A DNA stretch of 9,360 bases. Source: Cyanothece sp. UBA12306 (GTDB taxonomy: Bacteria; Cyanobacteriota; Cyanobacteriia; Cyanobacteriales; Microcystaceae). Location: the NCBI GenBank assembly GCA_003448685.1, contig DLXW01000215.1, positions 2,628 to 11,987 of the forward strand. The letters run 5' to 3'. The position numbers and the translations under genes are program-made. The first letter of the stretch is position 1; each line of letters begins with the position of its first letter. Shown here one piece after another: positions 1-5,997 of the stretch. The notes below the pieces were generated by a model. That model was not told where the DNA came from. It worked only from the letters and a program-made list of their open reading frames with translations, and did no database searches.

Positions 1-1
1 A

Positions 2-28
2 GAATGAAGAATGGAGAATGGAGAACCA
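2..28. repeat. Tandem heptanucleotide repeat (STRR-like), secD downstream spacer
   Basis: Three consecutive 7-bp units are seen at 2-8, 9-15 and 16-22 (GAATGAA, GAATGGA, GAATGGA), followed by a partial GAA unit. Short tandem heptamers of this kind are a known intergenic feature of cyanobacterial genomes. It lies in the spacer downstream of secD, before the expected secF. GGAGAA at 20-25 can pair with TTCTCC at 43-48, but this 6-bp stem is too weak to call a terminator. Confidence 0.6.
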
Positions 29-71
29 CTAATAGTTAAAATTTCTCCTCCTCTCCCACTCTCCCTCGTGT

Positions 72-1484
72 TTATTTGGCTGTAGTTGGCAAATTAGGAC
101 AAAAAAGTTCGGGTTTCTGCCGGACAGAAGGCAATCCTAACACTGTTAATAAAAGTAAGGTTCGACTACAAGTTAGGGCAGTAAACATACTAACTAAAAC
201 CCCAACGGCCAAAGTCAAAGCAAACCCTTTAACTAATCCTGACCCTAATCCAAATAAGGCACCACAGGCGATTAAAGTGGTGACATTACTGTCTAAAATA
301 CTCGAAAAAGCGTTGTAAAAACCCGATTCAACGGAACGATAAAGACTATTTCCTGTTCGCAATTCTTCACGAGTCCGTTCAAAAATCAAGACATTCGCAT
401 CTACGGCCATACCAATACTGAGAATAAATCCGGCAATACCAGGTAAAGTCAACGTGACTCCAATCAAAGAATAACAGGCCAAAGTTAGTAAAGTGTAAAC
501 AGCCAAAGCTAAATTGGCTAAAACCCCAGGGAGACGATAATAAACCGCCATAAAGATTAACACAAGCATTAATCCGGCTAACCCTGCGTAAATACTCCGT
601 CGAATACTCTCTTGACCTAAGGTTGCCCCTACTGTTCGATTTTCCACCACTTCTACAGGAAAAGGCAGGGAACCCCCTCGAATTTGTACCGCTAAATCAT
701 TGGCACTTTCAATGGTAAAGTTACCAGTGATGACTGCACTTCCTCCAGTAATTCCTGTGTTAGCAAACTCCACGCCAACAACGGGAGCGCTAATCAGGAC
801 ATTGTCGAGGAAAATGCCAATACTGCGGCCAGTTCCGGCGAGATTTTTCGTCAGTTCGGCGAACTTTTTGCCCCCTTCATTATTAAAATTAATAGCCACT
901 TCCCAACTGGTTCCTGCTTGGGTAGGACTAGGACGGGCATTTTCTAGGTTTTTACCGGTTAAATCAACAGATTGAAACAGGTTTAAAATAGCTTGGTTAG
1001 ATTGTTCAATTGATTGAGTCAGTTCAGCGATGCGTTCAGCATTTTCTGGGGTCTGTTCTACCTGTCTGAGCAGGGCTAATTCTGCTTCTGACTGACGTTT
1101 GATGGTAAATTCAGCTTGAAACTGCCCTTCAGTTCCTTGTTTTTGTTCTCGAAATTCTAGTTGTGCTGTTCCCCCTAAAACCCTTTCGGCTTTTTCGGGG
1201 TCAGTAACCCCTGGTAATTGGATGACTATTTTATCGTTTCCTAGGGTTTGTACAATGGGTTCAGCAACCCCTAGAGCATCAACCCGATTTCCTAAGACTG
1301 TTTTTTGAGCCTCTAAATCTTCGGGACTGATCCGCTGTATCTCTGGGGTGGGTTTGACTTGAATAGTTAATTGAGCTCCTCCTTTCAAGTCTAATCCCAA
1401 CTGGAGTCCCAGAGTCACCAAAATGGCGATCGCACCAATGGCTAAGGCCGCAATTAAACCCAATAATAAACGCTGTTTTTGCAT
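72..1484 (-). CDS. secD: Protein translocase subunit SecD
   Basis: SecD works with SecF and SecYEG in the cytoplasmic (and possibly thylakoid) membrane, using the proton motive force to help pull preproteins through the channel. The 470-residue protein has the family layout. TM1 is at about residues 6-28, followed by the LGLDLKGG motif (29-36), then a large extracytoplasmic P1 region up to about 290. Five further membrane segments fill 297-450. The conserved DANVLIFER motif, including the proton-path aspartate, is at 362-370. P1 carries a Gln/Glu-rich stretch at about 113-170 and is shorter than in the roughly 615-residue E. coli protein, which is usual for this group. The ATG start has AAGGA six bases upstream. 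It follows pdhB by 95 bp on the same strand, so co-transcription is likely. secF is expected beyond base 1 but is not in the window. Confidence 0.96.
   Translation of the reverse strand: MQKQRLLLGLIAALAIGAIAILVTLGLQLGLDLKGGAQLTIQVKPTPEIQRISPEDLEAQKTVLGNRVDALGVAEPIVQTLGNDKIVIQLPGVTDPEKAERVLGGTAQLEFREQKQGTEGQFQAEFTIKRQSEAELALLRQVEQTPENAERIAELTQSIEQSNQAILNLFQSVDLTGKNLENARPSPTQAGTSWEVAINFNNEGGKKFAELTKNLAGTGRSIGIFLDNVLISAPVVGVEFANTGITGGSAVITGNFTIESANDLAVQIRGGSLPFPVEVVENRTVGATLGQESIRRSIYAGLAGLMLVLIFMAVYYRLPGVLANLALAVYTLLTLACYSLIGVTLTLPGIAGFILSIGMAVDANVLIFERTREELRTGNSLYRSVESGFYNAFSSILDSNVTTLIACGALFGLGSGLVKGFALTLAVGVLVSMFTALTCSRTLLLLTVLGLPSVRQKPELFCPNLPTTAK
1426..1433. repeat. HIP1 octamer GCGATCGC (first of four)
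   Basis: The palindrome GCGATCGC occurs here and at 6909-6916, 7673-7680 and 7883-7890, all inside genes (secD, plsX, dacB-like twice). It is the highly iterated palindrome of many cyanobacterial genomes and supports that origin. None lies in the channel gene or in the insertion-element relic. Confidence 0.85.
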
Positions 1485-1490
1485 AATATG

Positions 1491-1495
1491 TCCTT
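1491..1495 (-). promoter_or_regulatory. Ribosome binding site of secD
   Basis: AAGGA on the minus strand lies six bases before the secD ATG (1482-1484). It supports this start for the 470-residue protein. Confidence 0.7.
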
Positions 1496-1500
1496 AATCA

Positions 1501-1530
1501 AATCAGGAGTTTCTGAATCAGGGGTTTGTG
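1501..1530. repeat. 15-bp tandem duplication in the pdhB-secD spacer
   Basis: Two adjacent 15-bp copies at 1501-1515 and 1516-1530 read AATCAGGAGTTTCTG and AATCAGGGGTTTGTG, with two mismatches. They sit immediately upstream of the secD ribosome binding site in the leader between pdhB and secD. No stem or promoter signal is evident, so it is best read as a local duplication. Confidence 0.7.
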
Positions 1531-1579
1531 AGTCAACAAATCACCCTTTCTCCTTCTTTCCCCTTTAACCCATCTCAAA

Positions 1580-2563
1580 TCAAACCTGTAATCCGATCAT
1601 TTTCTGCACTGCTTCCACAATTTTAGTGGGTTGGACAATGGTGAGATTTTCTAGGGTTCCATTATAGGGAGTGGGAATATCTTGAGATGACAAACGAATC
1701 ACAGGGGCATCTAATTCATCAAAGAAATTATCATTAATTAGAGCGATTAATTCAGCCCCAATTCCACCTGTTTTCATACATTCTTCTACAATAATTACCC
1801 GATGGGTCTTACGAATAGATTCGCCAATAGTTGCTAAATCAAAGGGTTTGAGGGAAATTAAATCGATGATTTCGGGATCATAGCCTTCTTTTTCTAAGGT
1901 TTTTAAAGCTTGAAGACAATGATGACGCATCCTGGAATAGGTGAGGATAGTTACATCTTTACCAGGTCGGACGATTTCTGCTCGATCCAAAGGTACAATA
2001 TATTCGGTTTCGGGGAGTTTTTCTTTCAGGTTATAAAGAAGAACGTGTTCAAAAAACAGAACAGGGTTATCATCACGAATAGCAGCTTTGAGAAGTCCCT
2101 TAGCGTTGTATGGAGTGGAACAGGCGACGATTTTTAGCCCAGGAACGGCATGAAAATAGGCTTCAAGGCGTTGGGAGTGTTCTGCCCCTAACTGCCTTCC
2201 TACACCCCCTGGACCGCGAATAACCATGGGGATTTTGAAGTTTCCCCCAGAGGTATATCTTAGCATCCCGGCATTGTTAGCTATTTGGTTAAAGGCTAGG
2301 AGTAAAAATCCCATGTTCATTCCTTCAATGATGGGACGTAATCCTGTCATAGCCGCACCTACAGCCATTCCTGTAAAGCTATTTTCTGCTATGGGGGTGT
2401 CGAGAACCCGAAGGTCGCCGTATTTTTTGCAAAGATCTTTTGTTACCTTGTAGGAACCTCCGTAGTGTCCCACGTCTTCTCCTAAAACGAAGACTGTATC
2501 ATCGTGGGCCATTTCTTCATCAATGGCCTGACGTAGTGCATTAAATAATAAAGTTTCTGCCAT
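1580..2563 (-). CDS. pdhB: Pyruvate dehydrogenase E1 component, beta subunit
   Basis: This is the beta subunit of the thiamine-diphosphate-dependent E1 enzyme, which with the alpha subunit decarboxylates pyruvate and passes the acetyl group to E2 lipoyl domains to make acetyl-CoA. The 327-residue length is typical. The N-terminal pyrimidine-binding domain spans about 4-175. It carries GEDVGHYGG (28-36) and DTPIAE (55-60), where E60 matches the glutamate that activates the cofactor. [17 protein letters not shown] (127-143) is a further family signature. The C-terminal transketolase-type domain spans about 190-320 with VEECMKTGG (259-267). The ATG is preceded by GGTGAG, a reasonable Shine-Dalgarno match. 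The alpha subunit gene is not nearby, as is common in cyanobacteria. It is the first gene of a probable pdhB-secD unit and lies divergent to the channel gene. Confidence 0.95.
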   Translation of the reverse strand: MAETLLFNALRQAIDEEMAHDDTVFVLGEDVGHYGGSYKVTKDLCKKYGDLRVLDTPIAENSFTGMAVGAAMTGLRPIIEGMNMGFLLLAFNQIANNAGMLRYTSGGNFKIPMVIRGPGGVGRQLGAEHSQRLEAYFHAVPGLKIVACSTPYNAKGLLKAAIRDDNPVLFFEHVLLYNLKEKLPETEYIVPLDRAEIVRPGKDVTILTYSRMRHHCLQALKTLEKEGYDPEIIDLISLKPFDLATIGESIRKTHRVIIVEECMKTGGIGAELIALINDNFFDELDAPVIRLSSQDIPTPYNGTLENLTIVQPTKIVEAVQKMIGLQV

Positions 2564-2604
2564 ATACTCACCAGTGACCGCATTCGTGATTTTATCATCT
2601 GAAC

Positions 2605-2634
2605 TCTATATTTTACCTTTAAAATGATTGTTAA
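2605..2634 (-). promoter_or_regulatory. Candidate sigma70-type promoter for pdhB-secD
   Basis: On the minus strand TTAACA (2629-2634) is followed after 18 bp by TATAGA (2605-2610), a plausible -35/-10 pair. It would put the transcript start near 2598, leaving a leader of about 35 bases before the pdhB ATG. It lies in the 143-bp spacer divergent from the channel gene. This is by eye in an AT-rich spacer, so false matches are easy. Confidence 0.35.
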
Positions 2635-2706
2635 ATCTAAAAATAGAGCTTGAAACAACAAAAACACAACAGATCTAAGGGACTTTGTCTCAAAAAATAG
2701 AAAGCC

Positions 2707-4539
2707 ATGAACATTAATCAAACAATAAAAAACTTTTTTTCTCGTGATCGTTTGTACCTAATTATTACCCTGATATTCTGTATTGTATTCGTTATTTTTG
2801 GGCAAATTAGCAAAAAAGAAGTTGCACAAAATTATCGCAGTTCTATTGAACAGAGACAGCTTGATATAGAAGAGATTTCTCAAACCTATAACCTGAGCCG
2901 AGACGAAGCCAAGAAACTTTTAGAAAAAAGAGACGAATTAGATTCTCTCGGTTTATTTAATTTAAGTTCAGGAAAACTGGGAAATCTGCATTATAGGGCT
3001 ATTAAGCTAGACAGTAAGATCATTTTTCCCATTGCTATTAATGTTCAACAAGATGATGAATTATTAAAAGAACGGGTACAAACAATCGAAAATACTCTCG
3101 ATGGAATTATTAAGAGAAATATCAATCCTGATGATCTTAAAGTTCTTCCAGCAATTTTAAATAATGAGACTGTTTTAGTTATTTACAGAACCAACCAATC
3201 TGATACCATTGACGAAAATATTCGGCAGCAATGGATACTTATGACGCTCACATCTGCTGATTCTCAACTCTATGGAATTCCCATACCAATATTATCGAGA
3301 ATTATGGCTAGAATCGTTAGCGATGCCTTAACTGATGCTTGGAAGGTTCGTCAACCCCATTATCTTCTACACCAAGGTATTATTTCTTTAGGTATTTTCT
3401 CGATAATGATCATAGCTAGTTGGTTATTAATATATTTTCAAAAATACATATTGCCTCGTAGAAATGAAAAAAAATATATGTTTTGGAACAGCCGAATCTT
3501 ACAACTGGGACACGCCATTATTTGGTTTCCAGGGCTGGGAAGAATTCTGAAAAATTTTCCTGATTCTTATGAAGTTGGACTTTGGCTACAAGACAACACA
3601 TTAACGATATCAGTAGCAATCATTTCTTTTTTAATGATTAGTCGTATTCTTGATCTAATTGTCAGAGTTGGAGAATCTCATCCAAGATTAAAGACTATTC
3701 CTATTCGAGTTTTTGTCCAGCTTTTTTATATTTTAATTGCGATTTTATTTATCTTGATTATTATGGCCAATTGGATCAATCAACCTGTCACTAATATTTT
3801 GGCAGCAGTGGGAGCAGGTAGTGCTATTTTTATGCTGATTTTTAAAGATTCTATTATGGGATTTACCGCCGGAATACAATTAGCTGCTAATCGAATGTTA
3901 AGCCTAGGAGATTGGATTGAAATGCCCCAATATGGGGCAGATGGCTTCGTCAATGAAATTAATTTATTTACCGTTAAAGTTCTCAATTGGGATAATACAA
4001 TTACCCTAATTCCTACCTATGCCTTAATTTCTAATTCTTTCAAAAATTGGCAAGCAATGTTTAAATCAGGTGGCCGTAAAATTCAGCGTTCAGTCTATAT
4101 CGATATGAATTTTATTAAACCCTGTGATGGACAGATGTTAGAACGTTTTTCTAAGATTCCACATATCTCCGAATATATCCAAGAAAAATTAGCAGAATCC
4201 GGAGAACCTAGGGAAAAAATCGCAGTCATTTCCGATTCTATCCTAGCGCAACAAAAATTACTGACCAATATTGGTGTCTTTCGTGCTTACGTCACAGCTT
4301 ATCTAAAAGCCCATCCTAAAATTAGTGATCATCACTTTTTTTTAGTACGCCAATTACAGCCCACTGACCATGGTTTACCCATTGAAGCTTACGTCTACTG
4401 CACTGATACAGCTTGGGCGGATTATGAAACGGTTCAATCCGATATTTTTGAGCATATCCTTTCGATCGTACCTCAATTTGATCTCAAAGTATTTCAAAAT
4501 CCTACGGGGTATGATTTACACAATTTAAGGAGCAATTAG
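2707..4539 (+). CDS. YbdG-type mechanosensitive ion channel (MscS superfamily) with N-terminal extracytoplasmic domain
   Basis: This is a membrane channel expected to open under membrane tension and release solutes on osmotic down-shock. TM1 is at about 15-32, then a charged helical, probably coiled-coil stretch at 40-80, and an extracytoplasmic domain to about 222. TM2 (224-245) is followed by the positively charged KYILPRRNEKK, which places 33-222 outside by the positive-inside rule. Further membrane segments lie at about 296-318 and 333-357. The MscS pore helix with AAVGAGSAIFMLIFKD is at 366-381. The beta domain has LGDWIEMPQYGADG (400-413) and NWDNTITLIPT (427-437). The tail (455-600) closely resembles E. 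coli YbdG, including NIGVFRAY and GLPIEAY, as I recall that 415-residue protein. The extra length over YbdG is the N-terminus, which resembles the leader domain of other cyanobacterial MscS proteins. No clear Shine-Dalgarno precedes the ATG. Lines I counted by hand are AT-richer (about 27-42% GC) than in neighbouring genes. Confidence 0.9.
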   Translation: MNINQTIKNFFSRDRLYLIITLIFCIVFVIFGQISKKEVAQNYRSSIEQRQLDIEEISQTYNLSRDEAKKLLEKRDELDSLGLFNLSSGKLGNLHYRAIKLDSKIIFPIAINVQQDDELLKERVQTIENTLDGIIKRNINPDDLKVLPAILNNETVLVIYRTNQSDTIDENIRQQWILMTLTSADSQLYGIPIPILSRIMARIVSDALTDAWKVRQPHYLLHQGIISLGIFSIMIIASWLLIYFQKYILPRRNEKKYMFWNSRILQLGHAIIWFPGLGRILKNFPDSYEVGLWLQDNTLTISVAIISFLMISRILDLIVRVGESHPRLKTIPIRVFVQLFYILIAILFILIIMANWINQPVTNILAAVGAGSAIFMLIFKDSIMGFTAGIQLAANRMLSLGDWIEMPQYGADGFVNEINLFTVKVLNWDNTITLIPTYALISNSFKNWQAMFKSGGRKIQRSVYIDMNFIKPCDGQMLERFSKIPHISEYIQEKLAESGEPREKIAVISDSILAQQKLLTNIGVFRAYVTAYLKAHPKISDHHFFLVRQLQPTDHGLPIEAYVYCTDTAWADYETVQSDIFEHILSIVPQFDLKVFQNPTGYDLHNLRSN

Positions 4540-4564
4540 TTCATCGAAAATTTGGGTAGAAACC

Positions 4565-4590
4565 CCGTCCTTGTAGGACGGCTTTATATT
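4565..4590 (+). terminator. Hairpin after the channel gene: candidate terminator or older IS end
   Basis: CCGTCC (4565-4570) pairs perfectly with GGACGG (4576-4581) across the loop TTGTA, followed by a T-rich run CTTTATATTTT. Starting 25 bases after the channel gene's stop, it could act as a Rho-independent terminator. It also aligns with the right-end hairpin at 4874-4896 (shared CTT, TAGG, CGG core), so it may be a relic insertion-element end recruited as a terminator. Confidence 0.45.
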
Positions 4591-4695
4591 TTGTCTGGTA
4601 CACTTAAAGAGCCGAAAAGCGAAAACCAAGCAGTAGGCAATGCACCTTGACAACTGGATATATGAGGTTCTGTATAGAAACGCTTGTACAGGTAA

Positions 4696-4863
4696 AATAT
4701 CCAAGCAGCAAGTACAAAAAGCTTTGGAGCTAAACCGTACCGATGGACTATCGGGATCGGACTCTCTGCAATGGGAGTGAAAGTCTGTGGACTCTGTGTA
4801 AGACAGTACATAGTTTTAAACTGTGGTATGCGACGGTGAATGAAGCAGGAACCTAGATCGTGA
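4696..4863 (+). pseudogene. TnpB-like C-terminal fragment, stop-interrupted
   Basis: One plus-strand frame is open from 4696 to 4836 (47 codons), including GLSAMGVKVCGLCVRQY. It meets TGA at 4837-4839 and then continues in the same frame as MKQEPRS to a stop at 4861-4863. A short MKQE-type tail just before the right-end hairpin is what I recall for cyanobacterial TnpB (OrfB_IS605) proteins. Removing the one internal stop restores such a tail. The RuvC-like catalytic core and zinc finger expected upstream are missing, and the frame is closed by TAA at 4693-4695. The fragment is short, so the family call rests mostly on the adjacent element end. Confidence 0.5.
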
Positions 4864-4873
4864 GGTTTAGGAA

Positions 4874-4896
4874 TCATCGCACTTATAGGGCGGTGA
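4874..4896 (+). repeat. Right-end hairpin of IS605-type element (omega-RNA 3' stem fossil)
   Basis: TCATCGCAC and GGGCGGTGA can pair as a 9-bp stem with one wobble and one mismatch around the loop TTATA. It looks like a decayed version of a perfect palindrome. In TnpB elements this region forms both the transposon end and the 3' scaffold of the guide (omega) RNA. It is followed after five bases by TCAA at 4902-4905. Activity is not expected. Confidence 0.55.
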
Positions 4897-4909
4897 GGAG
4901 GTCAACACT

Positions 4910-5911
4910 CTAGATACCCCAAACAAAAATTGCTGCCCCCCAGGTTAAACCTGCCCCAAATCCAGAAGTAGCAATCACATCCCCAGTTTTAATTTTTCCT
5001 TCTCTAACCGCTTCATCAAAGGCGAGGGGAATAGAAGCTGCTGAAGTATTGCCATATTCTCCTAAATTGGAAATCACTTTTTCCGAGGGAATCTTTAGTC
5101 TTTGGGCTACAGCATCGAGAATGCGTTGATTAGCCTGGTGTAGAATGAGCCAATCGAGATCATCAGCGTTGAGATTAGCTCTAAATAAAGCTTTTTCAAT
5201 AACTTCTGGCACTTTAGCGACAGCAAAACGGTAAACATCCCGCCCATTCATCGTGATAGGTTCATAGGTTCCCTGGCTAATGGTTAGATTATCTTTGAGG
5301 GATTTTTTCTGTCCTTGATAGGAAAGATTAAGACAATCATGCTGTTCCCCATCACTATATAGTTCAAAGCTTAATAAGTTATCGTGATCAGAAGTTCCTT
5401 GACAAACTACAGCCCCCGCCCCGTCACCAAATAGGACACAAGTACTACGATCAGACCAATCAACCCAACGAGAAAGAATATCAGCCCCAATGACTACTAC
5501 CCGTTGATATACTCCTGTGCGAATGAATTGAGCCGCTGTTACTAGGGCAAAGACAAAACCTGAACAAGCAGCAGTCAAATCAAAGGCTACCGCATTAGAA
5601 GCGCCTAATAAACTTTGTACTTTAGCCGCACTACCGAATAAATCATCAGGAGTAGAAGTTGCTAAGATAATCAAATCAATTTCGCTGGGGGTCAACTGAG
5701 CCCTTTTAATCGCTTCAGCAGCAGCCTGGGCCGAGAGTTCAGCCAAACCAATCTCAGATGAAGCTAGATGTCGTCGACTAATCCCTGTTCTAGCATGAAT
5801 CCACTCATCTGAAGTATCCACCAAATGAGTTAGATCATCATTAGTCATTATCTGAGTTGGCGTAGCTGAGCCACAGCCGGTAATAGCAATTCCTATCCCT
5901 GATGAGTTCAA
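4910..5911 (-). CDS. fabH: 3-oxoacyl-[acyl-carrier-protein] synthase III (KAS III)
   Basis: FabH condenses acetyl-CoA with malonyl-ACP to start each fatty acid chain in the cytoplasm. The 333 residues match the family, and the Cys-His-Asn triad is visible: C116 in DLTAACSGF, H258 in LHQANQRI and N288 in LGEYGNTSAAS. DEWIHARTGI (35-44) and the C-terminal GFGAGLTWGAA (317-327) are also typical. The start is TTG: AAGGGGG lies seven bases upstream, an in-frame TAA lies four codons further up, and the next ATG would remove 21 residues including the first core strand. It follows plsX by 73 bp on the same strand, the classic plsX-fabH pair. The usual next gene, fabD, is absent here; an insertion-element relic ends 4 bp beyond the stop. 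Confidence 0.95.
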   Translation of the reverse strand: MNSSGIGIAITGCGSATPTQIMTNDDLTHLVDTSDEWIHARTGISRRHLASSEIGLAELSAQAAAEAIKRAQLTPSEIDLIILATSTPDDLFGSAAKVQSLLGASNAVAFDLTAACSGFVFALVTAAQFIRTGVYQRVVVIGADILSRWVDWSDRSTCVLFGDGAGAVVCQGTSDHDNLLSFELYSDGEQHDCLNLSYQGQKKSLKDNLTISQGTYEPITMNGRDVYRFAVAKVPEVIEKALFRANLNADDLDWLILHQANQRILDAVAQRLKIPSEKVISNLGEYGNTSAASIPLAFDEAVREGKIKTGDVIATSGFGAGLTWGAAIFVWGI

Positions 5912-5916
5912 GAAAA

Positions 5917-5925
5917 TTCCCCCTT
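5917..5925 (-). promoter_or_regulatory. Ribosome binding site deciding the TTG start of fabH
   Basis: AAGGGGGAA on the minus strand lies just upstream of TTG at 5909-5911, with seven bases between AAGGGGG and the TTG. The in-frame TAA at 5924-5926 overlaps it, so no start further upstream is possible. Together they fix TTG as the most likely fabH start. Confidence 0.7.
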
Positions 5926-5948
5926 ATGTTCTAACAATAATTATGATT

Positions 5949-5969
5949 TAGGGGAGAACATTTCCCCTA
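5949..5969 (-). promoter_or_regulatory. Hairpin in the plsX-fabH spacer
   Basis: TAGGGGA (5949-5955) and TCCCCTA (5963-5969) form a perfect 7-bp inverted repeat with a 7-base loop. In the minus-strand transcript the stem lies 23 bases upstream of the fabH ribosome binding site and lacks a following U-run, so it is a poor intrinsic terminator. Its UCCCCU arm could instead pair with AGGGGG of the ribosome binding site (six pairs, one wobble). It may be an mRNA-stability or translation-control element; this is inference. Confidence 0.45.
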
Positions 5970-5976
5970 GAGTAAC

Positions 5977-5997
5977 TTTACTGTTTACTGTTCACTA
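5977..5997. repeat. Heptanucleotide tandem repeat (STRR-like) overlapping the 3' end of plsX
   Basis: Three consecutive 7-bp units TTTACTG, TTTACTG and TTCACTA run across 5977-5997. They cover the plsX stop codon (5985-5987) and its last codons. This resembles the short tandem heptamers known from cyanobacterial spacers, here spilling into a coding end. Confidence 0.6.

Larger units (their letters stand above)
4550..4905 (+). mobile_element. Decayed IS200/IS605-type (TnpB) element relic
   Basis: The 370-bp spacer between the channel gene and fabH holds no intact gene but shows remains of an IS605-family element. Its right end (4870-4905) has the layout often seen in cyanobacterial TnpB elements: a GGAATC-like run, a GC-rich hairpin ending in GGGCGG, a GGAGG run, then terminal TCAA (4902-4905). 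TCAA is a known right-end cleavage tetramer in this family. Upstream is a stop-broken TnpB-like C-terminal frame. A related hairpin sits at 4565-4581. No tnpA and no TnpB catalytic domain remain, so it cannot move or cut by itself. The left boundary is uncertain; 4550 is a guess. The right end lies 4 bp from the fabH stop codon. Confidence 0.6.

Noticed and set aside
76..975. Plus-strand frames inside secD
   Set aside because: Antisense shadows of a clear secD gene, with no independent start signals.
2650..2677. TTGAAA ... GATCTA as a promoter for the channel gene
   Set aside because: The -10 match is only two of six, so no promoter is called.
2482..2721. Minus-strand frame of 79 codons over the pdhB start and divergent spacer
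   Set aside because: It overlaps the well-supported pdhB start in another frame and the channel start; no recognisable protein.
4584..4877. Open frame of 97 codons on the minus strand in the channel-fabH spacer
   Set aside because: It runs antisense across the TnpB relic and its hairpin, with no family resemblance and no Shine-Dalgarno; it is explained by the insertion-element remains on the plus strand.
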